Source of the DNA: Denitrovibrio sp.
GTDB lineage: Bacteria > Chrysiogenota > Deferribacteres > Deferribacterales > Geovibrionaceae
Reading direction: 5' to 3'
Assembly: GCA_002869185.1 (NCBI GenBank)
Contig: PKTN01000009.1
Location: 1-64,000 of the forward strand
Length of the DNA stretch: 64,000 nucleotides
Positions 37,662 through 47,106 of this stretch are shown here, one piece after another. How positions within the stretch are numbered: the first letter of the stretch is position 1; each line of letters starts with the position of its first letter. The notes beneath the pieces were generated by a model, which was not told where the DNA came from, made no database searches, and saw only the letters and a list, made by a program, of their open reading frames with translations. A program made the translations under genes and the position numbers.

Positions 37662-38437
37662 GATAATTCTTCCATAGCTTTTTGTTTGATCTCATCAGTG
37701 ACAAGGTAATAGTGCCAGATGAGTTCATCTTCCATAAACGAAACACCCTTGCCCTTAGTAGTGTTACAAATGACAATTTTAGGTTTATTTGATTTCTTAC
37801 TGAGAGCTTCTTCGAGTTGCTCATAGTCATGACCGTCTATGCAGACAGTTTCCCATCCAAAGCTTTCCCATTTGTCTTTTATCGGTTCATAAGACACAAG
37901 CTCACGAGCTCTGCCGTATCCTTGTAAGTTGTTGTAGTCAATGATTGCTGTGATGTTATCTAGCCCAAGAGCAGGTGCCAGCATTGCTGCTTCCCATACA
38001 GAGCCCTCTTGTGATTCACCGTCACCCATAAGGACAAACACTCTACTATCTTTTTTATCGAGCTTGAGTGATTTTGCTATACCTAGTCCGATAGGTAATC
38101 CATGACCAAGGCTACCTGCTGATATTTCTATAAAATCATTAGTTAGTCTGTCAGTATGTGCTGGAAGCTTGCCACCATTTTGGTAGTAGCCAAGCATGTC
38201 CTCATCGCTCAAAAATCCTTTGGAATTAAGTGTTGAGTAGAGGCACATTGCTGAGTGAGCCTTAGAGAGAAGGAAGTAGTCCCTGTCTTCACAAAGAGGC
38301 AGACTAATGTTCATCACTTTGTGATAAAGCGTCGCAAGTATGTCAGCACATGAAAGGGCTGAACCAACGTGTGGACTCTTCGCAAGATTTGCGATAGTGA
38401 TTATATTTTTACGGATATCTTTTGTTATTTGTTCCAT
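37658..38437 (-). CDS. Transketolase, N-terminal (ThDP diphosphate-binding) subunit
   Basis: A 259-residue subunit with the ThDP/magnesium motif GDGESQEGSVWEAAM..YNNLQGYG, preceded by KSPHVGSALSCADIL and LSKAHSAMCLYSTL, and GSLGHGLPIGLGIA. It pairs with the C-terminal subunit encoded by the next gene (four-base overlap). AAAGGTAGG lies just before the ATG at 38437. Located between two paralogous radical SAM genes. Confidence 0.92.
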   Translation of the reverse strand: MEQITKDIRKNIITIANLAKSPHVGSALSCADILATLYHKVMNISLPLCEDRDYFLLSKAHSAMCLYSTLNSKGFLSDEDMLGYYQNGGKLPAHTDRLTNDFIEISAGSLGHGLPIGLGIAKSLKLDKKDSRVFVLMGDGESQEGSVWEAAMLAPALGLDNITAIIDYNNLQGYGRARELVSYEPIKDKWESFGWETVCIDGHDYEQLEEALSKKSNKPKIVICNTTKGKGVSFMEDELIWHYYLVTDEIKQKAMEELS

Positions 38438-38446
38438 AACCTACCT

Positions 38447-39508
38447 TTAGATAAAGTTTATATGTTGTGTTGTTGGGTGTTTTATGTCCCACAAATAATT
38501 ATTTATTTGGTGGTGTCTGCAATTTGGCTGACATGTGTTTTTTTCAATGTTATTGTTGATATGGTCGATTGCAGCTTGTTTTGTTTCAGAGTTCCATATC
38601 TGATTGAAAGAGCTGTCATTGATGTTACCTAATACAGTCTTTTAATCATGTTGGTATGAGAAGCAAGTATATACGTCACCATTCTCTCTTATATATACGA
38701 TGAATGGTAGACCGTAACACTTGTTGTAGATTCTATGTTGAGTGAGGTTCTCTCTGCTTCTGACTATCATTGAAAAGTTGTCATCACTAATTTCTGAAGC
38801 GAATGCTTGCAGAGTTGAAAGTTCATCTTCTGAGATTAGAAGACTTGTTTTAGAAAATTCACTCTGTTCATGTTCATAGAAATGCTTAATTACAAAATAG
38901 TCAGCACCATTCTCTTTTAGCCTTTTTGCAAGTTCCTCAATATTATTTCGAGTTTGAGGTAGAACAACATACTGTATACCAATAGTTATATCACTATTGG
39001 TCGCTTTTTTTACATCTGCGAGTTTTTTTATATTAGCAAGGACAAGCTCAAAGTCTGTCTCTTTAGCTTTATGAATTTCTGCGTAATTTTCTTTAGTGGC
39101 AGCGTTAAAGGAGAAACGTATCCATGTGAGAGATTTTGCAATATCTTCCATGTCGTCTTCTTTCATAAGAGCACCGTTAGTACTCATCGCAACATCAATC
39201 CCTTTTGATTTTGCTGATTTAATAGCAGGGATGGTCTCTTTATTCAGAAGAGGTTCTCCTATACCGGCAAATACAAGTGACTTTGTATTAGCCTGAGCGA
39301 GCTCATCAACAAGCTCAAGCATTCTGTTCTTACCAAATTTGCCTTCATGCCCAAGGTGATTATAATGACAGAAAACACATCTGTGATTACAGAAGGCGGT
39401 AGGTGAGATTTCCACATATATTGGGTCCACGTTTTTATCATTATAAAAATCAGCCACAGCGTTTGGGTGGTATTTTAGCTTATGACTGTATAGTGAAAAC
39501 TTATCCAT
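38447..39508 (-). pseudogene. Radical SAM/SPASM-like protein, in-frame TAA at codon 289
   Basis: A 353-codon frame, paralogue of the gene at 34803. CNHRCVFC gives Cys40, Cys44 and Cys47; FAGIGEPLLN is in the GGE position; KCYGLPFIVYIRENGDVYTC begins the auxiliary cluster region. TAA (38642-38644) follows CFSYQHD, yet the same frame goes on with KTVLGNINDSSFNQIW, CQPNCRHHQINNYLWDIKHP and HINFI before a proper TAA at 38447. The tail matches the paralogue's CYANCRTNEINEFLWKIKNP and HVNFV, proving that it belongs to the gene. The start overlaps the preceding gene's stop (TAATG). Confidence 0.85.
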
Positions 39509-40425
39509 TAATTTTCCTTGACTTGAAGCTCTTTAACATCTTTGATCTCAACACTAGTGTGACCAAATATCTGAAATCTATTAGTCTTTACTTTAATGTC
39601 ACAAGGGTTACAGAAGCCGTAGTAGTTGCATTCTCTGAAGAGATCGTCAATATCGAATGAGTTGTCTAAAATGTGACCAATAGGCTCACGAAGTTCGTAT
39701 AAGTCTGAGTGACATCTATACACTCCACCGCTTGGTCCAACGATAAGTTCTGATGTCCTACATTGGCATGACTTTCTACGTTCTTGTGATATAGCGTCCA
39801 TATATTTATATTCGCCATGCCACTCTTTACCGTCAAAACCTAGATACTCTTTTACACGGAAATCTATATCCAGACTTTTGCATTTTGCTTGCACATCTTT
39901 TATGTGCGCAACATTTTCAGGAACCATAACGGAGTATATCCCGACATATATACCAGCCTTTGCCATTTTTTGTGTTTTAGCAATAAGGTCGTCTATATCG
40001 TTGTGCCCCGGGTGATAGCTAACTCTTATGGCAGCATATTTTGCATCACGGGTAAATTTAACGGCGGGTACATTAGCGATAAACTCATCGACATCAAAGA
40101 CCATATTGGTGAGCAGGTCTAGTTTGATATCATCTCTGACACCATTGACTATTTCGTAAAAATCTTTGTGGATAGTTGGCTCGCCACCTTGAAAAGTGAC
40201 AGGAAGATCATCCCGTCCTATCTCTAGCCTATTGATTGCTTTTACCCAGTCAGCACCTGACATCATATTGCCAGACATTTTGCTTCTAGAGGCATTTTTG
40301 TCATTAAGGTTTATGCAGTAGGGGCATTTTAGATTACAATTCAAGGTTATAAACATCGCAAGATAATTGTAATCTTCTGGTATTATAATTTTATTTAATG
40401 TTTCATTTTTGCATACTGACGACAT
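39508..40425 (-). CDS. Radical SAM protein
   Basis: A 305-residue radical SAM enzyme with ITLNCNLKCPYC (Cys30, Cys34, Cys37) and VTFQGGEPTIH. The C-terminal region has several cysteines (CQCRTSELIVGPSGGVYRC and CNYYGFCNPC) that may hold a further cluster. I take ATG at 40425, nine bases after AAGGTG; a GTG at 40437 is the alternative. It overlaps the downstream radical SAM gene by its TAATG and the upstream glycosyltransferase by 23 bases. Confidence 0.87.
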   Translation of the reverse strand: MSSVCKNETLNKIIIPEDYNYLAMFITLNCNLKCPYCINLNDKNASRSKMSGNMMSGADWVKAINRLEIGRDDLPVTFQGGEPTIHKDFYEIVNGVRDDIKLDLLTNMVFDVDEFIANVPAVKFTRDAKYAAIRVSYHPGHNDIDDLIAKTQKMAKAGIYVGIYSVMVPENVAHIKDVQAKCKSLDIDFRVKEYLGFDGKEWHGEYKYMDAISQERRKSCQCRTSELIVGPSGGVYRCHSDLYELREPIGHILDNSFDIDDLFRECNYYGFCNPCDIKVKTNRFQIFGHTSVEIKDVKELQVKEN

Positions 40426-42160
40426 ACTTATCTTCACCTTTTGCTATAAATTCATTTACACTCTCACCACCTTCAAGTGGGAAAGTGTTTAAGTATATAT
40501 CAATCACATAACCGTAAACCTGAGGGTCTATCCAGCCTGTGATTATAAATCTATCTTTTAATCCAAGTTCGACCACCTTTTTTGCTAACTCTTCGGTATT
40601 ACCCGAACCGCAAGCGAGGTAAATAGTATCTGGATTTGTTTCCAAAATCTCTGCAACAGTTTCAATATATTCGTCAGAAAGCTTCATTAGACGACCAATG
40701 CTACCTAGTACAACATTATGTTCTGGCAGTTTTTTCTTTATATCTGCAGCCTTCTTTTTGTTAGTCTCTTCTTCTTGTTTAAGATACTTGGGCAGCATTT
40801 TCAGCTCAAATCGTTCAAACTCGAAAGAGTTTCTATATGTATCGTCAAAATGACAGATACGTTTATCAATATTTTTTACATCATACTCGTGATTTCCATG
40901 ATCCCAGAAAATCTGCATCGGTGCTGTTCTTGTCGCGAACATAAAACCAGATGGCATCCTGTTTCCAGTCATGATGAGTATGTAGATATCATCTTTTATG
41001 GTCTGTTCTCTTAGCTTTACAGCTTTGTCAAAGTGACTGTAGTGATGACCATTCTGAGCATCGGCTATAAGGTCATGATTATTTATGTATGTGATCCCTA
41101 GGTTCTTAACCTCTTCTATCATTGCAGGATCTGATTTCGCCTTTTCTACGTAGCCCATATCATAAACAAAAAGTTCTAAATCACCCTCTTCCTTAAGGTA
41201 GGTAAGAAGAGATATTAGTAACTTTACTGGTGAGTTACCAACCAGCCTATCGTATACAAAAGCAATTTTCTTGCCGTTATTATCAGGTAATTTTTTCTTG
41301 TTAGGCTTAAATCCCCATTTACGCATCTTCTTTTGAATGTATTTAGAAAGTGGTATTTCAACTTTATCGTTGAATACCTTAAACTCTTCCTGAGTGTGGC
41401 ACATGTTAAGATAGATGTGACTGAGAGGCATATGCATATAGAATACAAGTTCTTTGTCGTCTATCTCGATTGCTTTACTAAAGAGCTTGAACCAAGCTGG
41501 TATGATAACCATATGCCCAGGACTCTCCTTAAAGACGATGTTCCATATTACCTCAAGAACCCACATAAAATTTGACCTTTGAGTAGTCAGGTCCTTCCCA
41601 AAGAAAACATCAGTGAAGACATGTTTTTCAAGACAATACATAAGGTCTTCACAAGTATTGAAAAGGCTTCTGAAAACATTTCCTAGTTGGTAGACATCAT
41701 TCATCGACTTAAAGCAGGCCGCTGATGGTAGATCAAACAAACGAGTAATGAATTGATCTCGCCAGTCGTTGTGGTTGAATGTATTGATGATAAGTACCAT
41801 TCTTAAAATGTTGTATTGCCAGATAAGTTCGTTTTGCCCAATAGAGTTAAGCAGTGATGTACAGATACTATCTGCTTGAGGGTGTGGTTTGAGTCTGATA
41901 CTTGAATTTCGTATTATTACAGATAGATTTTCAAAAGTATTTATTAGGTCAAGTTTTCCAGCATTCGGTATGATGATCCTGTCTCTAAGAATAGTAAATA
42001 TTTCTACATAGTGGTCATTATACTCTGGTTTCGCATGGTTTCTAGTTTGATTTTCTATTTTGATAAACGAGTTAATTTCATCAATAGACAGACTACTTCT
42101 GCTGAAGACCTCTTTGGACTTAATAAAATATTCTTCTAGATTTGTAGAGTTGTTATCCAT
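40403..42160 (-). CDS. Large GT-B-like glycosyltransferase, C-terminus apparently short
   Basis: A 585-residue protein. The N-terminal 300 residues are helical without a motif I know. The rest resembles GT-B/GT41-type transferases: KIAFVYDRLVGNSPVKLL, MQIFWDHGNHEYDV, VVLGSIGRLMKLSDEY, IYLACGSGNTEEL, FIITGWIDPQVYGYV and LNTFPLEGGESVNEFIAKG. In relatives the last block is normally followed by more residues closing the domain; here the protein stops 14 residues later, overlapping the next gene, so a 3' truncation is possible. It is the first gene of the minus-strand run. No Shine-Dalgarno sequence is visible before ATG 42160. Confidence 0.72.
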   Translation of the reverse strand: MDNNSTNLEEYFIKSKEVFSRSSLSIDEINSFIKIENQTRNHAKPEYNDHYVEIFTILRDRIIIPNAGKLDLINTFENLSVIIRNSSIRLKPHPQADSICTSLLNSIGQNELIWQYNILRMVLIINTFNHNDWRDQFITRLFDLPSAACFKSMNDVYQLGNVFRSLFNTCEDLMYCLEKHVFTDVFFGKDLTTQRSNFMWVLEVIWNIVFKESPGHMVIIPAWFKLFSKAIEIDDKELVFYMHMPLSHIYLNMCHTQEEFKVFNDKVEIPLSKYIQKKMRKWGFKPNKKKLPDNNGKKIAFVYDRLVGNSPVKLLISLLTYLKEEGDLELFVYDMGYVEKAKSDPAMIEEVKNLGITYINNHDLIADAQNGHHYSHFDKAVKLREQTIKDDIYILIMTGNRMPSGFMFATRTAPMQIFWDHGNHEYDVKNIDKRICHFDDTYRNSFEFERFELKMLPKYLKQEEETNKKKAADIKKKLPEHNVVLGSIGRLMKLSDEYIETVAEILETNPDTIYLACGSGNTEELAKKVVELGLKDRFIITGWIDPQVYGYVIDIYLNTFPLEGGESVNEFIAKGEDKYVVSMQK

Positions 42161-42276
42161 AACTAAAAAAGTGTATTATAAAGCTTAATTTTTGTACAGG
42201 GTTTTCAACACTTATCCTGTTTACATCTCACGTAAAAGAGTCTAAAAAATATTAGTATATTATCAGGAGTCTAATT
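42161..42276. promoter_or_regulatory. Divergent promoter region of the two glycan transcription units
   Basis: This 116-base gap separates the minus-strand run from the plus-strand PAPS genes. On the minus strand a perfect TATAAT lies at 42175-42180, with only a weak -35; transcription would begin some eight bases before the ATG at 42160, so the mRNA may be nearly leaderless. On the plus strand AGGAG at 42265-42269 is a clear ribosome site for the TTG at 42277. Confidence 0.45.
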
Positions 42277-42656
42277 TTGGAGCAATTGCAGTTAACAATC
42301 AGTCTTGTCCTTTATAATGAAACAGTTTCTTCTATTGAAGGGCTTGTGGCTGATATTAATGGGATTGGCTTAAACAAAAAACTTTACATTTTTGATAATT
42401 CCCCTATACAAACAGACCTTTCATGTTTTCATAGTGACACTACAGAAGTAATACACTGTGGAGATAACCTTGGTTATGGCAAAGGGCATAATGTATGCAT
42501 ACAAAAGGCAGTGAAGGAATGCTCTGAGTGTCATCTAAAAGCTGGAAGATGATTATAGCTCATATTATGAGTGCAATTCGATATTTTAATAAATGGGGAT
42601 GGTTTATTGATAGTGACCGTAAAAAACTCAATAAGTCCGTACTAAAGAATGATTGA
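42277..42656 (+). pseudogene. Remnant of a family 2 glycosyltransferase with an internal deletion
   Basis: The first 90 codons (TTG start, AGGAG seven bases before) begin like a rhamnosyltransferase-type GT2: LTISLVLYNETVSSI, FDNSP, DNLGYGKGHNVCIQKAV. They end soon after ECHL, where intact enzymes continue to the metal site. At 42549 another frame carries HIMSAIRYFNKWGWFIDSDRKK, the typical C-terminal tail of the same family. So the middle of the gene, roughly 150-180 codons, has been deleted and the ends joined out of frame. No activity expected. Confidence 0.75.
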
Positions 42657-42705
42657 TATTATTAGTGTATTTTGTTAGATATAGTAGTTATCTTTTTGTA
42701 GATTA

Positions 42706-43464
42706 TTGAAGTATGAGATATTTTTGTTTATAGAGTCTAAATCAAGGTCAGTTGTTAAGGCTATTTCATGGCGACTCTTTGCAACCACGACTACAATAAT
42801 AATAGTATTTATATTTTTTTGTAGGCTAGATTTAGCTATTGCAGCAGGAATATTTGAGAGTATTTCAAAGATTCTTATATATTTTGTTCATGAAAGAGCA
42901 TGGACAAAGATTAAATTTGGTAAAAAGCGTATTGAACCTTTTGTAATATGGTTTACTGGAGTTCCTCTTTCAGGAAAGACTACTATCGCTGATTTAGTTT
43001 ACAAAAATATGAGCAAGTATAGCTTTCCTCTGGAGCGAATAGATAGTAAGGACATTCGTGAGGTTATCCCAGAGATTGGTTACACCAGACCTGATAGGGT
43101 GAGGCATCTAAAAAGGATAGAACACCTTATAAAAACACTCCAAAAGAACTCAATCTCAGTAGTGTCCTCATTCATCTCTCCATATGTTGAATCCAGACAA
43201 TCTCTCAGAAAAAACACAGATAATTATATAGAAGTATATGTTAAGGCATCAGATGAAACCCTGCGTGCTAGAGACAGCAAAGGGGTATATGCGAAAGCTG
43301 AGCGTGGCGAGATAGTTAATTTTACAGGTGTTAGTGACGTATATGAAGAACCTCTTGATCCTGAGATAATAATAGATACCGATATCATGTCAGTAGAAGA
43401 AGCTGCTGATGTAATTATAAAATATATCAGAAAAAATGTGCTTAAAGGCGTTATAGGTCTATAA
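42706..43464 (+). CDS. DUF2061 membrane domain fused to an adenylylsulfate (APS) kinase-like domain
   Basis: A 252-residue fusion. Residues 8-70 are DUF2061 ([16 protein letters not shown], two membrane helices, [12 protein letters not shown]). Residues 80-250 are CysC-like with P-loop [19 protein letters not shown] and [17 protein letters not shown]. The canonical DGDNVR of APS kinases, present in the cysNC gene nearby, is replaced by DSKDIRE, so the substrate may differ or the domain may be regulatory. It would place kinase activity at the inner membrane. The start is TTG at 42706, without a strong ribosome site. It precedes cysD by 14 bases. Confidence 0.82.
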   Translation: MKYEIFLFIESKSRSVVKAISWRLFATTTTIIIVFIFFCRLDLAIAAGIFESISKILIYFVHERAWTKIKFGKKRIEPFVIWFTGVPLSGKTTIADLVYKNMSKYSFPLERIDSKDIREVIPEIGYTRPDRVRHLKRIEHLIKTLQKNSISVVSSFISPYVESRQSLRKNTDNYIEVYVKASDETLRARDSKGVYAKAERGEIVNFTGVSDVYEEPLDPEIIIDTDIMSVEEAADVIIKYIRKNVLKGVIGL

Positions 43465-43478
43465 GTATTGGAGTATAT

Positions 43479-44387
43479 ATGAACGACCGAATTTTGACTC
43501 ATCTGAAACAGCTTGAGGCCGAGAGCATTCATATCATTAGAGAGGCTGTTGCAGAGGCGGATAACCCTGTAATGCTTTATTCTATTGGTAAGGATTCTGC
43601 AGTAATGCTTCACCTTGCTATGAAGGCTTTTGCTCCTGGCAAGCTTCCATTCCCTTTAATGCATGTAGATACTACATGGAAGTTCAAGGAGATGATTACT
43701 TTCCGTGATGAAATGGTTAAAAAACATGGATTCGAGCTTATTGTTCATGTCAATGAAGAGGGTGTTGAACAAGGGATAGGACCCTATACACACGGAAGCA
43801 AGGTTCATACTGATATTATGAAGACCGAAGGGCTTAAACAGGCTCTAGATAAATATAGATTTGATGTTATTTTTTGTGGTGCAAGACGTGATGAGGAAAA
43901 ATCCAGAGCTAAAGAGCGCGTCTTCTCCTTCCGTGACAAGAAACATCGTTGGGACCCTAAAAACCAGAGACCTGAGCTTTGGAATGTTTTTAACTGTACA
44001 ATAAACAAGGGTGAGAGCATTCGTGTTTTCCCTCTTTCGAACTGGACCGAGCTGGATATCTGGCTCTATATACACCTTGAAAAAATACCTGTTGTTCCTC
44101 TTTACTATTCTGCAAAGAGACCTGTTGTTGACAAAGATGGAGTTCTTATCCTTGTAGATGATGAGAGGATGCCAATTGAAGAGGGTGACGAGATAGTCGA
44201 GAAGATGGTTCGTTTCAGAACACTCGGTTGCTATCCGCTCACAGGAGCTGTGGAGTCTGAAGCAACGACTCTACCTGAGATCATACAAGAGATGCTTCTT
44301 ACTACTGTTTCTGAAAGGCAGGGACGAGTTATCGACTTTGATCAACAAGGCTCTATGGAAAAGAAAAAAATTGAGGGGTATTTTTAA
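43479..44387 (+). CDS. cysD: Sulfate adenylyltransferase subunit 2
   Basis: CysD is the ATP-pyrophosphatase-type subunit that makes APS from sulfate and ATP with CysN. The 302-residue protein has the PP-loop [52 protein letters not shown] and a C-terminal [18 protein letters not shown] with the conserved ending [23 protein letters not shown] lies ahead of the ATG. It overlaps cysNC by one base (TAATG). In this setting it supplies PAPS for sulfation rather than for sulfite formation; no PAPS reductase is seen. Confidence 0.97.
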   Translation: MNDRILTHLKQLEAESIHIIREAVAEADNPVMLYSIGKDSAVMLHLAMKAFAPGKLPFPLMHVDTTWKFKEMITFRDEMVKKHGFELIVHVNEEGVEQGIGPYTHGSKVHTDIMKTEGLKQALDKYRFDVIFCGARRDEEKSRAKERVFSFRDKKHRWDPKNQRPELWNVFNCTINKGESIRVFPLSNWTELDIWLYIHLEKIPVVPLYYSAKRPVVDKDGVLILVDDERMPIEEGDEIVEKMVRFRTLGCYPLTGAVESEATTLPEIIQEMLLTTVSERQGRVIDFDQQGSMEKKKIEGYF

Positions 44388-46282
44388 TGTCTCACCAATC
44401 TGACCTTATTAAAACTGACATACATGCGTATCTGAAAGAGCACGAGAATAAAGAGCTTCTTCGTTTTATTACATGCGGAAGTGTTGATGATGGTAAGAGT
44501 ACTCTTATCGGTAGACTTCTGCATGATTCTAAAATGATATATGAAGACCAACTTGCTGCCATAACGAAGGATAGTAAATTTAAAGGTAGCTCCGCGGATA
44601 ACCTTGACCTTGCGTTGCTTGTTGATGGATTACAGGCAGAACGTGAGCAGGGGATTACAATTGACGTGGCGTACAGATATTTTTCTACTAAAAAGAGAAA
44701 ATTCATCATTGCAGATACTCCTGGACACGAACAATACACAAGAAATATGGCAACAGGGGCTTCAACGGTCAATCTCGCTGTGATACTTATAGATGCTCGT
44801 CACGGTGTCCTTACGCAAACAAGAAGACACTCATTTATAGTTAGCCTCCTTGGTATTAAGCATGCAATAGTAGCTATCAATAAAATGGATCTAATGGACT
44901 ACTCCGAAGAAGTTTATGAAAAAATTAAGGCTGATTATATAGAGTTTTCTAAAGATGTAGATATCGAAAATCTTATTTTTATCCCTATGTCAGCATTGAA
45001 AGGTGACAATGTCGTTAATAAGAGTGAGAATATGCCTTGGTTCGATGGTGACCCTCTTATGGATCTGCTTGAAACGATACCTGTTTCAGATAGCTATAAC
45101 TTTGACACTTTTAGAATGCCTGTTCAGTATGTGAATAGACCAAATCTTAACTTTCGTGGCTTTTGTGGTACGATCGCTGCTGGGGTTGTAAGACCTGGCG
45201 ATGAAATTACTGTTCTGCCATCTAGGAAGACTAGTAAGATAAAATCGATTGTAACATTCGATGGTGAAATAGAAGAAGCATTCCCTCCTATGGCGGTTAC
45301 TCTGACCACCGAGGATGAAATAGATATCAGCCGTGGAGACATGATAGTTCACTCTGATGAGATACCAGAAGTGAGCGACTGTTTTGATGCGATGATAGTC
45401 TGGATGAATGAAGAGCCACTCACAAAGAATAAGACTTATGACTTGAAACGCGGTTCCACAGTTATTAGTGCTTTCGTAGATGAAATATACTACAAAGTTG
45501 ATGTTAATACCTTAGAGCATAAGCCGACTGAGAAGCTTGCTCTTAATGAAATAGCATACGTGCGTATAAATCTTTCTACCCCAATAGCTTATGATATGTA
45601 TAAAGAACACAGACAAACAGGTAGCTTTATCCTTATAGACAGAATATCCAACAACACATTTGGTGCGGGGATGATCTATAAGAAGCAGGCATCTAAGAAT
45701 GTTGTTTGGCATGCACATAAAGTTGGTAAAGACGAAAGAGTTAGCATGAAAGGTCACAAACCTGCAGTATTATGGCTTACAGGTCTTTCTGGTGCTGGTA
45801 AATCAACTGTCGCAAATGCTCTTGAGGAAGCTCTTCATAGAATGGATGTACATACTTACCTTCTTGATGGTGACAATGTAAGACACGGTCTATGTAAAGA
45901 TTTAGGTTTTTCTGATGCAGATAGAGAAGAGAATATTCGAAGGATTGGAGAAGTTGGAAAGCTTTTCTCCGATTCAGGAATACTTACAATCACAGCTTTT
46001 ATCTCTCCATTTAAAAAAGATAGAGATATCGCTAGAGCTATTATGCCAGCGGGTGAGTTCATAGAAGTGTTTGTTGATGCACCACTTGAAGTATGTGAGC
46101 AGAGAGATCCAAAGTCTCTTTATAAAAAAGCTAGAAAAGGCGAGATTAAAGATTTTACAGGTATAGATTCACCATATGAGGCTCCAGAATCGCCTGAGGT
46201 ACATATTAAGACTGATAACTACTCTGTCTCAGAATCCGTAGAAAAGATAATTGCTTATCTTAAAAATAACAGGTACTTGTAA
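44387..46282 (+). CDS. cysNC: Bifunctional sulfate adenylyltransferase subunit 1 / APS kinase (NodQ type)
   Basis: A 631-residue bifunctional enzyme. The GTPase half (1-440) has [30 protein letters not shown] and NKMD, plus EF-Tu-like beta barrels; GTP hydrolysis drives APS formation with CysD. The APS kinase half (from about 458) has [33 protein letters not shown] and [10 protein letters not shown] and makes PAPS. This layout is that of NodQ, used in making sulfated glycans. It overlaps cysD and cysQ by one base each, giving a coupled cysD-cysNC-cysQ operon. Confidence 0.97.
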   Translation: MSHQSDLIKTDIHAYLKEHENKELLRFITCGSVDDGKSTLIGRLLHDSKMIYEDQLAAITKDSKFKGSSADNLDLALLVDGLQAEREQGITIDVAYRYFSTKKRKFIIADTPGHEQYTRNMATGASTVNLAVILIDARHGVLTQTRRHSFIVSLLGIKHAIVAINKMDLMDYSEEVYEKIKADYIEFSKDVDIENLIFIPMSALKGDNVVNKSENMPWFDGDPLMDLLETIPVSDSYNFDTFRMPVQYVNRPNLNFRGFCGTIAAGVVRPGDEITVLPSRKTSKIKSIVTFDGEIEEAFPPMAVTLTTEDEIDISRGDMIVHSDEIPEVSDCFDAMIVWMNEEPLTKNKTYDLKRGSTVISAFVDEIYYKVDVNTLEHKPTEKLALNEIAYVRINLSTPIAYDMYKEHRQTGSFILIDRISNNTFGAGMIYKKQASKNVVWHAHKVGKDERVSMKGHKPAVLWLTGLSGAGKSTVANALEEALHRMDVHTYLLDGDNVRHGLCKDLGFSDADREENIRRIGEVGKLFSDSGILTITAFISPFKKDRDIARAIMPAGEFIEVFVDAPLEVCEQRDPKSLYKKARKGEIKDFTGIDSPYEAPESPEVHIKTDNYSVSESVEKIIAYLKNNRYL

Positions 46283-47106
46283 TGCAATACGATCAGAAAC
46301 TTTTAGATGAAGTTATAGATATCGCAGTTCAAGCGGGCTCTGAGATCATTGAAATATACAAAAAAGATTTTTCTATAGAATATAAAGACGATAAGTCCCC
46401 ACTCACAGAGGCTGATAAGCATTCAAACGATGTGATTTGCACTGGGTTGCAGAGATTAGACAGGCAGTACCCTATCCTCTCTGAAGAAAATAAAGCTGTT
46501 GAGTATGCAGAGAGAAAAAATTGGGATTGTTTTTGGTTGGTTGACCCTATAGACGGAACAAAAGAGTTCATTAAAAAAAATGGTGAGTTTACAGTAAATA
46601 TAGCTCTTATTGAAAATGGTTCACCAGTTATGGGCGTTGTTTATGCCCCAGCTTTAGAGACTCTGTATTACGGAATGAAAGGGCATGGTGCATTCAGAAA
46701 GACATCTAGCAAGCTCGAGACTCTTCCTGTAATCGAAAATGACCCAGCTGAGAGTAAAATTATAAGAGTTGTGGCTTCAAGGTCACATCTTAATGAAGAG
46801 ACATCAAACTTTATAGATAATATCGCAAAGCAATACCCAAACTGCGAGATCGAAAAAGTTTCCAAGGGGAGTTCGCTAAAGCTTTGCATGGTTGCAGAAG
46901 GCTCCGCAGATGTCTATCCAAGAGTAGCTCCTACTATGGAGTGGGATACAGCTGCAGCGCAAGGTGTTGTAGAGGCTGCTGGCAAGCATATTTACAATTT
47001 TGAAACCTTTCCTTCTGATAATGTTAAATTCAATTTAGAGATAATTACTTGTAAAATAACTTATAATAAAGAAAACCTTTTAAATCCTTTCTTTATTGTT
47101 TTGTAA
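46282..47106 (+). CDS. cysQ: 3'(2'),5'-bisphosphate nucleotidase
   Basis: CysQ dephosphorylates PAP, the product left after PAPS-dependent sulfation, to AMP. The 274-residue inositol-monophosphatase-fold protein has metal-site residues in DKSPLTEADKHSND, LSEEN, VDPIDGTKEFIKKNGEFTVN (DPIDGT) and EWDTAAAQGVVEAAG. Family length is normal. It directly follows cysNC, completing a make-and-recycle unit for PAPS. Its 3' end overlaps the convergent GT4 gene by 27 bases. Confidence 0.96.
   Translation: MQYDQKLLDEVIDIAVQAGSEIIEIYKKDFSIEYKDDKSPLTEADKHSNDVICTGLQRLDRQYPILSEENKAVEYAERKNWDCFWLVDPIDGTKEFIKKNGEFTVNIALIENGSPVMGVVYAPALETLYYGMKGHGAFRKTSSKLETLPVIENDPAESKIIRVVASRSHLNEETSNFIDNIAKQYPNCEIEKVSKGSSLKLCMVAEGSADVYPRVAPTMEWDTAAAQGVVEAAGKHIYNFETFPSDNVKFNLEIITCKITYNKENLLNPFFIVL

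Noticed and set aside
2076-39508. Stop-codon reassignment to explain the in-frame stops
   Set aside because: TAA, TAG and TGA all serve as normal ends in the same window (hisB TGA, hisH and hisA TAG, pgpA TAA), and all three types appear in frame, so no single codon is reassigned.
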